Part shown: positions 1 to 11,700 of the stretch, one piece after another | Layout of the letters: the number at the start of each line of letters is the position of its first letter | Numbering within the stretch: the first letter of the stretch is position 1 | Assembly: GCA_026075535.2 (NCBI GenBank) | Contig: AP026538.1 | Location: 930,001 to 994,000 of the forward strand | Direction of reading: 5' to 3' | Length of the DNA stretch: 64,000 bases | From: Tricholoma matsutake | Lineage: Eukaryota > Basidiomycota > Agaricomycetes > Agaricales > Tricholomataceae | Notes under the pieces: generated by a model | Databases searched by the model: none | The model's input: the letters and a program-made list of their open reading frames with translations, nothing else | Told to the model about the DNA's origin: nothing | Position numbers and translations under genes: made by a program

Positions 1-812
1 TTGGTATCACCTTCCTATGCTCTTACACCCTTACAGATAAGATCAAGAGTTCGTTTCCATGGTATAAAAGGATTAACAATCTGATGGGGACCAGCCCGAC
101 TGTCAACAAATCTGTGCTCGCCCATAGCACCTTGCCGTTGGACCTCACGGTGCTTGGCGAGCACCATTCATATGGTTGGGGCCAGCCAGACGGTGATTTG
201 GATGTATGTTATCATTTTCAATTGGCTATGATCTACTAATTTTCTATGGTCACTATTTAGGATCAAAATGATATTGGCGAATTTCCTGTTGCACATGGGG
301 TATCACCGAAATGGGACATTGAAGACAACATCATTCCAACCTTGCCACCATCAATACACAGCTCTACTTCCCCACAACATGATGCAGTCACTCCTGCATC
401 AACCCCGACATGCCCAAATAAGTTGAAGTCCAGACCCAAAGCCACCACCCATCAGCCTAGCACTCCAGTGGTCAAATCAGAGCCCAGCACAAAGGCTGCC
501 CTGAGCTCTTCCATGCAATATCGGAAATCAATGGGTGAACAAGTCGCTGAAGCTCTTGCTGCTTCATGTGAGGCACAGCTGGCATCATCACAAGCGAGGC
601 TTGATGCCTGCCTTGCAATCAAGGATAAGTGTGTCAAAAGTACTTTGCAAATTGAATGCCTGCATATGCAATTTCAAGTTGACCAGGAGATGCATGCTCA
701 GCAAGACCATGAGTTATCCCATGACCTGATGATGATGGAGAAACAGCTTGAGTTAGAATGCTTGAAGCGTGGGTTTGCAATTCAGCTGGATTTAGACTCT
801 TGCAGTTGGTAA
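1..812 (+). CDS. 3' end of a multi-exon gene of unknown function
   Basis: The gene enters from the left edge. A coding stretch ends at 203, an intron with GTATGT donor and TTTAG acceptor occupies 204-260, and the last exon runs 261-812 to a TAA. A further acceptor (TTACAG) may lie at 36. Across the intron the reading frame is continuous. The first part contains KIKSSFPWYKRINNLMGTSP, which resembles the segment after a Myb/SANT-like domain in fungal transposon-associated proteins, though I cannot name the family firmly. The rest is Ser/Pro/Thr-rich (about residues 20-70 of the last exon), then a Gln/Glu/Leu-rich probable coiled coil to the end. It lies next to the decayed Harbinger transposase on the opposite strand, so a role as its DNA-binding partner is possible but is inference. 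No internal stops are seen. Confidence 0.5.
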
Positions 813-865
813 TTTTCGATCCTCGTATTTTTATTTTTGCCATCCATAATGCATTCCTTCGCCAC

Positions 866-3131
866 CTACATTCCTTCATCTAAATACTCCCATAGTGCCT
901 GCTTCAATTCCTCCTGTTTAATTCTTCCTTTCAATAGCTCAATTTCCTCATCTGCTGATACCCCATTGATGTCCACATCCACTGTGCTATCATTTTGTTG
1001 CTCCATTTCCTCCCACTAGGGTGTAGCACAGGTGACACCATGGGTTTTACTGGCAACACCACACCTGTCACCTGTGACACCATACCTGTACAAACACCAT
1101 ACCTGCAGGTACAGGTTATAAGCACAGGTTTTGTATGGTGTTTCAAAACTACAGTAGCACTTGAGTAACATGGCATAAACTATGTGTAGCTAAAACAAAG
1201 GTAAGAGGTAGCTATACTAGAAAGTTATCCAACTTTTCTATACTGCTTCAACACTTGAATGCACATATAAATTATGATATAATGTTCAATTCTTTCACAA
1301 ATCATCTGTCAACCTTTTTTATCCATCATGAAGAACACAAAGAAACAAGTAATTTGCTGCATTCTATCTGGGCAGAGTAGTTTTGGCATGAGAGGAGCAA
1401 TTTTTGCAAGGAACACTCAAGGTCACCATGCAAAATAACATCAACTTGACTGAATTAGATTATTGTATGTCATTAAATCCCACAGTACCAGGCAGATACA
1501 ATACATGTCTTAACAGAGTGTAACAACAATTGATTCTCATAAAACTTGATAAAATTTCTTTTAACTCAAAGCAAAGAGCTCAGAAGAATTTTGGAACCAC
1601 AAAACCTGATATGAAATATATCACAACTCAAACCTGTGACAGCCCACAACACCGTGAGTACAGGTGTGGTGTTGCCACAGGTACAGATATACAAACCCAT
1701 ACCTGCACCTGTGCTACCTGCAGGCAGAATACCACAGGTTCACCTGTACCTGTGCTACACCCTACCTCCTGCTCATTAATTCTCTCCCTTTCCATAATCT
1801 TGAAGCCTTTCCTGAAGAGTTTGTCTCGTGCCATGTCAATACCTTCCTTGTGCTCCATTGCAAACATGTGAAGGTGCATACATGTAATGATCCACAATGT
1901 TGTGAACTGAAGACCTTCAGGGTGGTCAATCCATAATCGCAATCCCCAAAGTGAACACCAGCATCCCTTCATGAATCCAATGCAGTGTTCAGACCAAATG
2001 CAGACCTTTGACACATGATAATTATAATCTGAATTCCCTGGGATGTCTTTTTCTGGCCTACAAAATGGTTAGCTTGACTTTGCTGAGGAGATATGATATG
2101 TGGCAGAATACTTTTTGTATGGTGACTGACACCAATCCTGCAATGGATATGCTGAGTCAGCCCAAACCCACTCCTCCTCTTTCAAAAGTGTCTTGTGCTC
2201 TTGGAAGACTCACAAATTTTCCCAAGCTGTTGCATCATGCTGACTCCCAGGTAAGCCCACAGCAAAATTGATGATCCACAAATCTGGAGTGTTTATCAGC
2301 TGTTGCTACACAATCAGTACAATTATTTCAGTATACAGCAGATATTGGTTGGGCTACCTGCACATTTAGGGAGTAGTTTGACCTGCAGTCAAAGCACACA
2401 TTTCCATAGAAGGCAGGGTGGGCATACAATGGTACAAGGGTACCATTGACCATAAGCCATCCATCTCTCCAAGCAGGACATGAGTTTTCTTCAACCCATG
2501 CCTTTGCATGTTCCTTTGCATCATCATCAGCCCAGGGCAGTGAAGAGCACCAGAAACTTTCATCACAACAAGCCTGCATAACTTGACGTGTCACAAGATG
2601 GACCGTTCCATACCCAGAGTGCCACTTTTATGGTACTTGCAGCATTTCCATAGTGTCCAAAGCAGTACAAGGCTATGGCTAGTTGTTCTTTGATGGGCAT
2701 TTGCATGTTGCTGGACCTGTTCTGAAATACAGAATGTTGGTGCAATGCTTCAATGAGCTTGTCGAAGCAGCCAGGGGTCACCCAAAGATATGCACAGAAG
2801 ATCGCTGGTTCTGAATACTTCCATTCATGGAGAACCAAGTATAGCTGTTCCACAGTTTCTTGATCTCCCTTCTCTCTTTGTTGTACTGTTTTGCATGTAT
2901 TCCAGCGAGAGCCTTGAGGAGTGCATGGCTCTGAGGCAGGTCATCATCAGAGAAGTCAGCCAAGTCATTGTCATCATCCCCATTCATGTCCAATTGCGAG
3001 TCTGAATTGTTGCCAAGATCAGCCTCTGCCTCAGTGAGGAGCTGAACAAGGAAGCCTCGAAGCAAGGCATCTGTAGCCAGTTGTCTTTCTGTCCTGCAAG
3101 GCATAATAGAGTTTGCAGCACCACAATTCAA
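866..3131 (-). pseudogene. Decayed PIF/Harbinger-type transposase (DDE_Tnp_4)
   Basis: Reconstructed on the minus strand as exons ~3131-2358, 2299-2112, 2057-1766 and 1015-866. Introns are 2357-2300, 2111-2058 and 1765-1016, all GT-AG. Recognisable blocks are the acidic N-terminus, MPIKEQLAIALYCFGHYGNA, RDGWLMVNGTLVPLYAHPAF with SNYSLNVQ, LPGSQHDATAW, EWVWADSAYPLQ, and a C-terminal block with HCIGFMKG and LQFTTLWI. These are hallmarks of fungal Harbinger transposases, nuclease enzymes that cut and paste DNA. It is dead: frameshifts occur near 2855 and 2625, and a TGA sits at 2212-2210 where relatives have Arg. The third intron is coextensive with an inverted-repeat element, described separately. 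The final exon (ending LKQALWEYLDEGM) reads cleanly to a TAG, so the C-terminus is still recoverable. Confidence 0.8.
1017..1764. mobile_element. hAT-like MITE forming an intron of the Harbinger gene
   Basis: A 748-bp element with 17-bp perfect terminal inverted repeats (TAGGGTGTAGCACAGGT at 1017, its complement ending at 1764). Subterminal ACCTGT/ACAGGT motifs are repeated in both orientations, as in hAT elements. Flanking 8-mers CCTCCCAC (1009-1016) and CCTCCTGC (1765-1772) look like an 8-bp target duplication with two transitions. On the minus strand the duplication supplies a G on each side, giving GTAGGG...CCCTAG, and removal of 1765-1016 joins the flanking codons in frame. I see no coding capacity, so it is presumably non-autonomous. 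Confidence 0.7.
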
Positions 3132-3319
3132 TATCGATCTCTGATTATCTATTTCAACATCTGCTTGGCTGAACTTCTCGTCTGAACTCAGGATTATGTG
3201 GGGTTGTCAACACAAACTCTGATTTTGCCTGATTTCAGGGGAAACAAAAGATGAAATCAAAATTGAACTCAGCCCAGAAATCAGCATGAATGCACTCACG
3301 AATGCAGGTATGCATTCCC

Positions 3320-6300
3320 CTAATGATGTCGTGATCGATGTTGATGTGGATGTCCAAGTGGGCCGATCTGTTCCTGCAATGTCTTCAGTAGCTGTAGCTC
3401 ACCCTCAGCTCGGTCTGCATGCCTGGTCTCATCAAGAACTCTATCATTCAGGGCATCATTGCATGTATGGAGTTCACAGATCTCGAGATGGGCAGCAGAT
3501 AGTTGGCTGACCTGAACACTTTGGGATAAGGCTCCAACCATTCTATCTATATAACTGTTTTACACAGTTTATACTGTATATGTTTATGTTTATGTATACC
3601 CCCTTATCACCAAAGCCATGTATACAGTAGTTAAATGGTATATAGATAGTTACATGGTTTAATGGCTTGACAGTGCTGACACACTACACACTTGCTACAT
3701 ACCTACAAATTACATATATCTCAGGAATGCTCAATGCACACAAAAAATGCGAGTACAGTAGTAGTCGCCAAGTGTTGAGACCGTGGGAATGCAACTGACA
3801 ACGTGACGATGATTGACTCGATCTACGTTGTCATTACTCTCCACCACACAGTACTCCCCCTAGTATGTAATTAAAGGGTTCCCCATCCTCCTTTTCTTGT
3901 TCTTTTCACTACTAATAATATCCTTTTCTCCTCTTCTAGATCATAACTTGTATTCTCACTAGAGCCACCATGTCGACTGCCAACCATCAAAATAGTACAT
4001 TTTTTGTTTGTTTCTAACAATCACTAGCAAAATGTCATTTTCCCTAGGTTACAGTGTTTTCAGCTTGACAAAAGCCAACAATGCATGCAATACCACCCTC
4101 CTCCAATGTGAGGCTCTCATTTGGGCATAGGAAACCACTGTCGGGAGACCTGAGGAGGGGCCTGCCAGGTATGCTTCCTATTCCCATCTACACCCACCCC
4201 AACTCACACCCACCCCTGGATCAACCACAAACCCAGCACCCACCGCCATTACCTGATAATGATGGAGATAACTGACAAAAATGACAACAGCGATGGGGAG
4301 GATGACAGCAACAACAACCAAGAGGGCCAAGAGGATGGGGGCCATGCCCCAATGAACTGATGCTGTGGAAAGGAAGACGACAATAAGGAGGACCATGGCC
4401 ATGGCCACCACCACCACCACCACCACAGCAGCAGTGCCCCAACCTCTGCCGCAAGCAACTGCACGTGGGGTGGACCCAGGGTACAAGAGCGACAGGGGGA
4501 TGGGGGGATGGAGGGGTACTGAAGACCAGAGAGACAGCAGGGATGGAGGATGATGCTAGGGAGCCACAGATACCCATAACACCGTGGAATGAACCAGCCC
4601 ACACCGCTGCCATGAGCAACTGCCTGTGGGTTGGTAGGTGTTGAACTTCAGGTATCCACAGATGTGGAAAAATGCTGATGCTGATGGCTAGAGAGGCATT
4701 GAAGATGACTGGGTGGAGGGGGGAACACCTGCATGACACATCTCTCACAAATGCAAGGGGGTTCTTTTTTTAATTATCTGTTTGCTTATTTATTTAACCA
4801 GGTTCATGCCCCCCCCCTCGCAAGCAGGGGGGAAATTTTGTGATAGTTATGTTGTCCCCCCTCATACAAATGTAAGGAGGTGTAAATTATAAACCATCGA
4901 TACTTAAATCAATAGTTGACTATACAGTAACAGTAATAAATTGACATTATGATACCTATTTCCGATGGCTCCTCTGAAAGAACTTGGATATGGCAAGTTG
5001 AACTGTGTATATACTGTTTATTAAACAGTATATAGATGGTTACACTGTTTAGGCTACTGTTTATGTATACTTGACCATTGTTGAGTAAACATAAACTCAA
5101 CAGTTGGAGCCTTACTTTGGGACAATCAATGTTCATCATGCTGGTGAATGGTGGCAGGGTCAAAATCATTCATCATCTTGTCCAGTGCTTCACCTGCTCC
5201 CAAGTTGCGTGGCCTTCTAGGATTGGTTAGTGGTGGTTTGAACCGATAGGCTTTTGCCATGACAACACCTCCTTTCACCTTCATTCTCCTTCTCGTTGTC
5301 AATAATCACAATGTCTGAATCATTGCTTTTGCTGTGAGCCTCTTCATTGCTACCATTTTGAGTCTGAAGGTCATTTTCGCTGTATTCAGGATCATTCAAA
5401 GACAAAGTCCCACACATTTCAGCAATTTTGTCCTCAATTTCAAGTGCAATTCATCTGGGATCATCCTTGCCCCTTGCTGCATCACCCATTGGCTCCTCCT
5501 TCACCTTGTGGACAAGCTATTCATATCAATCAATATCAGCTTCGAAACCTCCTTACTTGTCAATGGACATATCCCATCAAACTTGGACTTGATGGACTGC
5601 ACAGTGCTTGTTGTATAACCTGTGGAGCTAGCCCAACTATTATACTCGGCTGTGATCACTTCCCATCCTTTTCCACCTATAGAAAGCTGTAGGTTTATTG
5701 AGTGAAGCAATCTGTGGATCTCAGGGATACTGAAATTGAGAGAACCCATGGAGCAGCCCTTTTGTTTCCCTTTGGGTTCTGTCTTGACCTTGATGCTCTT
5801 CATAGCCACCTTCGTACTGGTGCTCATGCAACTGGCCTTGGAATTTCTGTGCTTTGAACCCTTGTGATTGTCTTCCTCTATGTTATCTTCATGTGCATGC
5901 ATCTTTGCTGGTTTTTGAACAATTTCTGAATCAGAATCCTCTGGCTCTTTGCACTTCCCCAGCACTTTCTCACTTGTCCGCATGATGTCAGCTACTTCAG
6001 AATCTGATGTGAGAGGTGCAGGGCTCTGGTGATTAGTATTAGGTAAAGGTGTCAAAATTGAACTAGAAGCACTGGATATGGGTCTGCTGAGCAGCTGAGG
6101 CTGGGGTCTAGCAGGGGTGCTCAGAGGATGGGTATCTGGCATGGTTACAGAAGAAGCAAATCTGTGCATGGAATATCCATGACCTTGCCAGCCGGGTTCA
6201 GGTGCAGGTGGTATTTGGTATATAGCACTAGCCTCATGGCTATGCTGATGAGTGATTGGGTAAGGACTGTTTGTGTGGATCTGAAGGACAAATTCAATCA

Positions 6301-6534
6301 TTTTAACCAATAGTAACCAACAAGAAGATCATTGTGTACATGCTGAACAGGACTATGTGAATAATAAGGAGTGGGTGGAAAGGTGTACTGTGGAAGTGAA
6401 ACATTCCTGGCACTGCCAGGCTGATTGGAGAAACCAGCTCCATTATGGGTATCTTCTTGTGGAGGACCTCCAATGCTCTTTGAGCCTGAGTTTTCTTCTT
6501 GGCAGCCTTCCATTGAATGAGGGGTAGTATACAT
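3320..6534 (-). pseudogene. Decayed DUF6818-like gene
   Basis: A minus-strand reading through several exons. An N-terminal Pro/Ser/Gln-rich part (6534-~6330) is followed by a short intron near 6330-6290. Next comes a long exon (to ~5501) ending in the diagnostic core LSIGGKGWEVITAEYNSWAS. The domain continues as EEPMGDAARGKDDPR, a TGA at 5453-5451, then ALEIEDKIAEMCGTLSLNDPEY and an acidic Ser/Asn stretch. The C-terminal coiled coil resumes as LSQSVQVSQLSAAHLEI, ending at 3320 after ALNDRVLDETRHADRAEGEL. A hAT-like element (3527-5114) splits this coil; deleting it with one duplication copy restores the frame. Further damage: a frameshift near 5265 and a TGA at 5128-5126. DUF6818 proteins are fungal DNA-binding-like proteins of unknown role. 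The family call rests on recognition of the GGKGWE motif and the coiled-coil tail. Confidence 0.6.
3527..5114. mobile_element. hAT-like non-autonomous element, perfect 8-bp duplication
   Basis: A 1588-bp element with 12-bp inverted termini TAAGGCTCCAAC / GTTGGAGCCTTA, flanked by identical CTTTGGGA copies at 3519-3526 and 5115-5122. An 8-bp duplication fits hAT transposition. Inside are AT-rich arms with repeated TATATACTGT/TGTTTATG motifs near both ends, and a central block of CAC/CAA trinucleotide runs (4260-4450). No transposase is readable. The apparent reading frames over the central block are simple-sequence translations. It interrupts the coiled-coil region of the DUF6818-like gene. Confidence 0.75.
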
Positions 6535-6608
6535 ATCAGGGAGGAGGGGCGATGCTTCAGTTCTCTGCTACTCAAATGGGTCTGCGGACTACAAAATAGA
6601 GAGATCAC

Positions 6609-6861
6609 ATCAGCCCAATCATCAAAAAACCATTTGAACAGCTCTGTAGAGGGGTAACAAGGCCTCTACAAACCACAAAATCTACAGAGGTCGACTTTCA
6701 GGAGCAGACATCAAAATTGATCCACTACATCCCAATTTGGACATGGCATCTCGGCTGATGGAAATTTAACATGCTGAAACCTCTATAAACTTTTCTAGAT
6801 TCTTACGGAAAGTCACCCAGTACAGTTGACACCCTCATAACCCATGCCTAACCCATAACCA
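6609..6861. other. Spacer between DUF6818-like gene and gypsy LTR
   Basis: No gene is seen. The stretch holds a short CTGTAGAGG-type motif pair near 6640-6690. Repeated CCCATAACC-like words occur at 6830-6861, just before the LTR. Confidence 0.5.
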
Positions 6862-7567
6862 TGTTAAGAACTGATCCTGGAAGGTTCATTGGAATCCGAT
6901 TGGACACTGCGGGTGTTGTTTATGGAAGGTTGTCAGGTCATTGTGGATTCTGCAGGAGGGGAAACAGAAAGGACTTGGCTTCAGCTTGTAAGAAGCTGTG
7001 CCCTTCACCTCATCTGGTGTCCTAATTTCACATTGAAGGTTTGGAGGTAGGAGCAGGAAAGTGCAGGTAAACATGGGAAGGAGTACGGAGGGACTTAGGT
7101 TAAGTTCAGATGAGGTTAGAACTTCAGAGGGAGACTGGAGGTCAAGTCAAATGGAGTTCAGACTCTTAGAGAACTGAGGTTGGAGTAGAAGGAGGTTTTG
7201 ATTGGCAGATTAAAGTTGAGTCTATGTTGATATACAAACTGAGGAATACAAGGTGAAACTAACTAAGCTTAAATACTGTAGTCCGGAATAATGCGGAACA
7301 GGAATGAAGACTGCAGCAGTGTCTTGACTGCCTAGATAAATTATCTAGCGGGAGCCACACAGGAATCTGTAGTTGAATTTGCAATAGAGATGGCAGCCTT
7401 GGGAAGGCAGCCATGGATGCTGTACAAGGCGGCATGGTGCACAGCAGTGTGGGCAGTGCAAGGCAGCTGGGAACAAAATTGGGAGGCATAGACAAAAGTC
7501 AGGTTTGATGTGCAGGAAAGGGTCAGACGGATGTGAGTTCCGATCGGGCAAGGAATGGTTCTTGACA
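6862..7567 (-). repeat. 3' LTR of gypsy 1
   Basis: 706 bp, starts TGTTAAGAAC and ends GTTCTTGACA on the plus strand. It is nearly collinear with 15689-16394. The differences I read are mostly C/T or G/A, several at CG versus TG or CA, for example AATCCG here against AATCTG in the other copy. Confidence 0.9.
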
Positions 7568-7580
7568 GTATTTCCCCCTT
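7568..7580 (-). promoter_or_regulatory. Polypurine tract of gypsy 1
   Basis: The minus strand reads AAGGGGGAAATAC immediately upstream of the 3' LTR, the expected position and composition of the plus-strand primer for reverse transcription. Confidence 0.6.
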
Positions 7581-7703
7581 AGTGCCGAGCCTACGAGGCA
7601 CGTGAGGGTTTTGAGTCTGAATGAGGAAGTTGGTTGAATTTCCGAATGCGGCAATTGGTTGAAAAATTTTCACATCATTTCCTACTCCCATCACCTATCA
7701 GAA

Positions 7704-8698
7704 ATGTCCACCCCAGCAGTCTCCACGCAGATCAAAATGGCCACATTGAAGGCCCAACACAAACAGAGGGAGCGGGCACTGAGGGAGCAGTTGGAAAGGG
7801 AGATGAAGGAGCTAGAGGAAGCGGCGAGGGAGGAGGAACGCTGGGCACAGGAGGCACAAAAGGCAGCAGAGGAGGCAGCAAAGGCTGAGGAGGCATGCCA
7901 GGCAGAGGTGCGAAAAAAAGAGGCAGCAGCAGCAAGATGAGCGGAGAAGAAGCAGGTGGCTGCAGACGTGGGTTTGGAAGATGAGGCCAAGGGGAGAAAG
8001 TCCCCAAAGAAAAAGAAAGTCGCCAAGTCAAAGGCGCGAGTGGGGTCAGAGGAGTCAGAGGGTCCGGTGCGGGTGCAGGCCACATTGCCCTGCAAAAGGT
8101 GCATACTTGTTTCCCTTCTCAGTCTTCTTTTACTGATAAGTGGCCTATATGCAAATATCAGAAGATTGCTTGTTTCAAGATGGGTGTGAGGGGATGCATG
8201 TGCAACAACTGCACACGTGTCAAACATAAGTGCAAGGAGGTAGTGTGGGAGGGGCAGGAAGCCCCTGCAGCAAAAATGGCAGGAACGACAGGGGCGACCA
8301 GGGAAAACCTGGCGGTAATGCAACAAATGATGAAGTTGATAAGGAAGGGATTTGCTGAGGTGGCCAATGCGGTGCAGGAGTCGATGGGGGAGATCCGGGA
8401 TGCTTTGGACCCAGAGTGGGTGGAGGAAGAAAGCGCCGGGGAGGAGAGCAATGAGGGTGACAAAGAGGTGGAACGGGTGGTGCGAGAGTCCCAGTGGGAA
8501 AGATGCGGGATCTGCATCTGCAAATCTGGAGATGACTGGGCGGCCTTCCAGAGATATTTGGAGAAAAGGCGGGCAGATGACGAGGAGGAGAGCGAGAGTG
8601 GAGATGAGGAGGGTGGAGGGAAGGATGAGGGTGGAGAAGAGGGCGAAGTTGGGGGAGAGGGTGACGAAGATGGAGAGGGAGAAGTGGAGGTAGTGTAG
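7704..8698 (+). pseudogene. Antisense accessory ORF in gypsy 1: coiled coil plus Cys cluster
   Basis: Lies between the 3' LTR and the chromodomain end of pol, on the opposite strand to gag-pol. From the ATG at 7704 it encodes a highly charged Ala/Glu/Arg coiled coil (about residues 20-78), broken by a TGA at 7938-7940 after Arg. A Lys-rich, nuclear-localisation-like stretch follows (KGRKSPKKKKVAKSKAR). A frame change occurs near 8090-8120. A cysteine cluster (CKYQKIAC then GCMCNNCTRVKHKC) recalls degenerate fungal Zn2Cys6 modules. The protein closes with an acidic Asp/Glu/Gly tail to the TAG at 8696. Related coiled-coil/Cys-cluster proteins occur with other basidiomycete transposons, and a similar gene lies at 53046-55182. 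Its role in the element is unknown. Confidence 0.55.
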
Positions 8699-8735
8699 GG
8701 ATCTGGTCAGATCCAGAAAAAATGTTTTTTTTTTT

Positions 8736-11700
8736 TCAATAAAGTTTGTTTCTGAGTTCAGACTGAGTGAATAAGTAACATGGATGGTCTTTAAGCAGGT
8801 AATGGTCTGGGCTTCTGTGGGTAGCAGGTGTGAAAATCTGCAAGGAGTTCTCAAGTTCTGTAACAGGTAGCCAGGAGGTCTCTTCATCAGTTCCCTGGTA
8901 ACCTTCCCATTGGACGAGGTAGAGAATCTTGCAGTGCCGTCGGTTGTCGACTTTGGAGTCAAGGACTTTGGCGATCTCATATTCAAGCTCGTCGTCAATG
9001 GTGATCAGAGGAGGTGGAGGTTGTACTCGATTTGGAATTGTGTTCGGGGAGTGTTTCTCTAGTTGAGAGACATGGAAAACAGGGTGGATGGCCCACATGT
9101 GATCTGGGAGCTGCAGGGTGACTGAGTGAGTGCCCAGGCGGGCGATGATTTTGAAGGGGCCATGGTTCTTTTTGGAAAGTTTCTTGGAAGGACGAGTGGT
9201 GTGGATATTTTCCGCAGTGATGTAGGCAGAGTCACCAATGTTGAAGTCGGGTGTGGGTGCCCGATGTTTATCTGCAGGACCTTGATAATGCTCTTGAGCC
9301 GCCGCAAGCTGTTTCCAAAGCTCCTGATGAAGGTCATCTAAGTCGACGATGAACTCGTGGGCATGCTGTGAAGCTAAGTCGCATTCTGGAAAGACGGAAA
9401 TGTTTGGGTGATAGCCTTTGTTGGCAAAGAAAGGGGATATGCCTGTAGAGGCAGAAGGAGAATTGTTGTAGGCAAATTTGCCCAAGGGTAAGAGGTGAGA
9501 CCAGTCGTCCTGCTGATAGTTGCAGAAAGTCCAGAGGTACTGCTCCAAGGTCTGATTAAGTCATTCTGTCTGACCATCACCTTGCAGATGATAACCAGAA
9601 GTGAAGTGGATCCACATGTCGAGCGCTTTTCTGATGGAGCGGAAGAAATGGGAGACAAATTCAGATCCCCGGTTGCAAGTGATGTGCGACGGAACGCCAT
9701 GCTTGGAGAAGACATGGAGGATGAACAGGTTGGCTAGTTCTTGGGCTGTGATTTCATTGACAGTTGGGATGAAGATGCCTTGTTTGGTGAGACAGTCAAT
9801 GATGACCAAGATAGCGGTGTGACCATCGGTGTCGGGTAGTTGCTCAATGAAATCCATGGAGATGGAGTTCCAAGGTCATTCTGGAACCAGAAGTTGCTTT
9901 AGAAACCTGTAGGGCTTGTGTCAAGGTGATTTGGATCATTTGCAAGTGGTACAGGATTTGCAGAACTCCTGCACAAAGGTGTGGAGGTTTGGCCAGACAT
10001 ATTCCCATGGACAAGCTGCTGGGTTTTGTTTTGTCCAAAGTGGCCAGAGAGGATGTGATTGTGTTTGTACTGAAGGACCTTGAGGCGAAGATCCACGACA
10101 TCCAGAACATAAATCCAGTCGAAGTGGCAGAGAAGACCTGCCTTGTCTATGGTCCAGTTGGGGTCGACAGGTGTCAGAAGATGTGCGGATGATAATGGGT
10201 CAAGGGGTAGGGAGGTGCAGATGTTGTAGTGAAGTTTCTCAACATCTATGATTACTGCTTGTCGAAGGATGGGTGTGGCAAAATAGGTGGTGCAAAGGGA
10301 AGAGGTGAGCTGTTCCTGTGTGAATACAGGTCAGAAGTTGGTTGGGTTTATGGAGGCGAAGTCACTATTTCCCCCTTTGCGGTAGATGTCCCAACGTCTA
10401 GTGAGTGCGTCTGGCTTGGCCCCTAATTTTCCAGGGTGGAAGCGGATGACGAGATTGAACTGGCAAAGGTACTCAGACCAATGGGCCTGGTGGCGGGTGA
10501 GCAACTTGGTAGTGCTGAAGTACTCAAGATTTTTGTGGTTGGTGACCACATCAACCGGGTTTGCGGAACCCTTGAAATACTGCTGCCAGTGTTTGAAGGC
10601 TTCAAAAATGTCCAAGAGTTCCTTATCATGGGTGTCATAATTTCATTCAGGGGATTGAAGGAGCAGGAATGAAAAGCAACCGGATGGATTTCTCCATCCG
10701 CAGTGTAAACCAAAAGGATAGCCGCTAAGGCATAGTCAGAAGCATCGGTTTTGAGTACCATCTGTGAGTCAGGTACCCATTGTGTTAAGATGGGGGCATG
10801 AGTAAATTCTTGTTTGAGCTTTTCAACAGCATCACGGCACTTCTTGTTGAAGTCCCAGGGTGTGGATTTCTGCATCAAGTGGGTGAGTGGGATGACAATG
10901 TCTGAATAGCCATTAATGAAGCGGCGGTAAAAAGTTGCAAAAGCCTAAGAAGGATTGGATATTCTTAACTTTCCTAGGCTTGGGCCAGTCAAGCATGGTT
11001 TTGACTTTATCCTCGGACATCCGCAGTCCATCTGGTGAAAGGATGAAACCTAAATATTCAACGGTGTCTTTGTGGAACTCACATTTCTGTGGAGAGGTGT
11101 AAAGTCCATTTTTCCGGAAATGGTGGAGGACTTCTTTGATGTAAGCCCCATGCTGGGACTTGTCATCAGAATAGATTAGGATGTTGTCGAGGTACACGAT
11201 GACACAAACATCCAGCATGTCACTGAAGATGTCATTCATAAACTGCTGGAAAGCTGCAGGTGCATTAGTGAGTCCAAAGGGAACCACCAACCACTCGAAG
11301 GATCCGTAGCGGGTGCAGAAAGTGGTTTTCCACTCATCACCATCAGCGATGTGGACTAGGTGATAAGTGTGCTGCAAGTCTATCTTGGTGAGTAAGTGGG
11401 CTTTGCGGGGAGAGTCAAGGAGGTTGGAAATGAGAGGAAGTGGGTAGCGGTCTTTCTTTGTAAGACGGTTGAGTCCTCGGTAGTCGACACAAAGTCAGAG
11501 ACTACCGTCCTTCTTCTTGATGAAGAGAATTGGAGTGCCATGTGGAGACTTGGACAGGCGGATGAAACCTGAGGGTATGTTTTTGTCAATAAAGACTCAT
11601 GAGGCTTCTAATTTAGAGGGGGAGAGAGAATACATGTGGCCTGGAGGCAGAGGAGTATTGTCTTCTGTCTCTATCTTGAGGTCATAAGACCAATGCGGAG

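Noticed and set aside
4178..4748. Three overlapping minus-strand frames of 100-175 codons
   Set aside because: They translate CAC/CAA simple repeats inside the hAT-like element as Gly, Cys or Trp runs; no conserved features.
3527..5114. Second hAT-like element acting as an intron
   Set aside because: Although a GTAAGG donor forms at one edge, none of the available acceptors at the other edge rejoins the DUF6818-like frame.
7691..8998. A 435-codon open frame on the minus strand
   Set aside because: It runs antisense to the coiled-coil ORF and overlaps pol in another frame; the protein is a low-complexity Leu/Ser/Pro translation of complementary codons with no family features.
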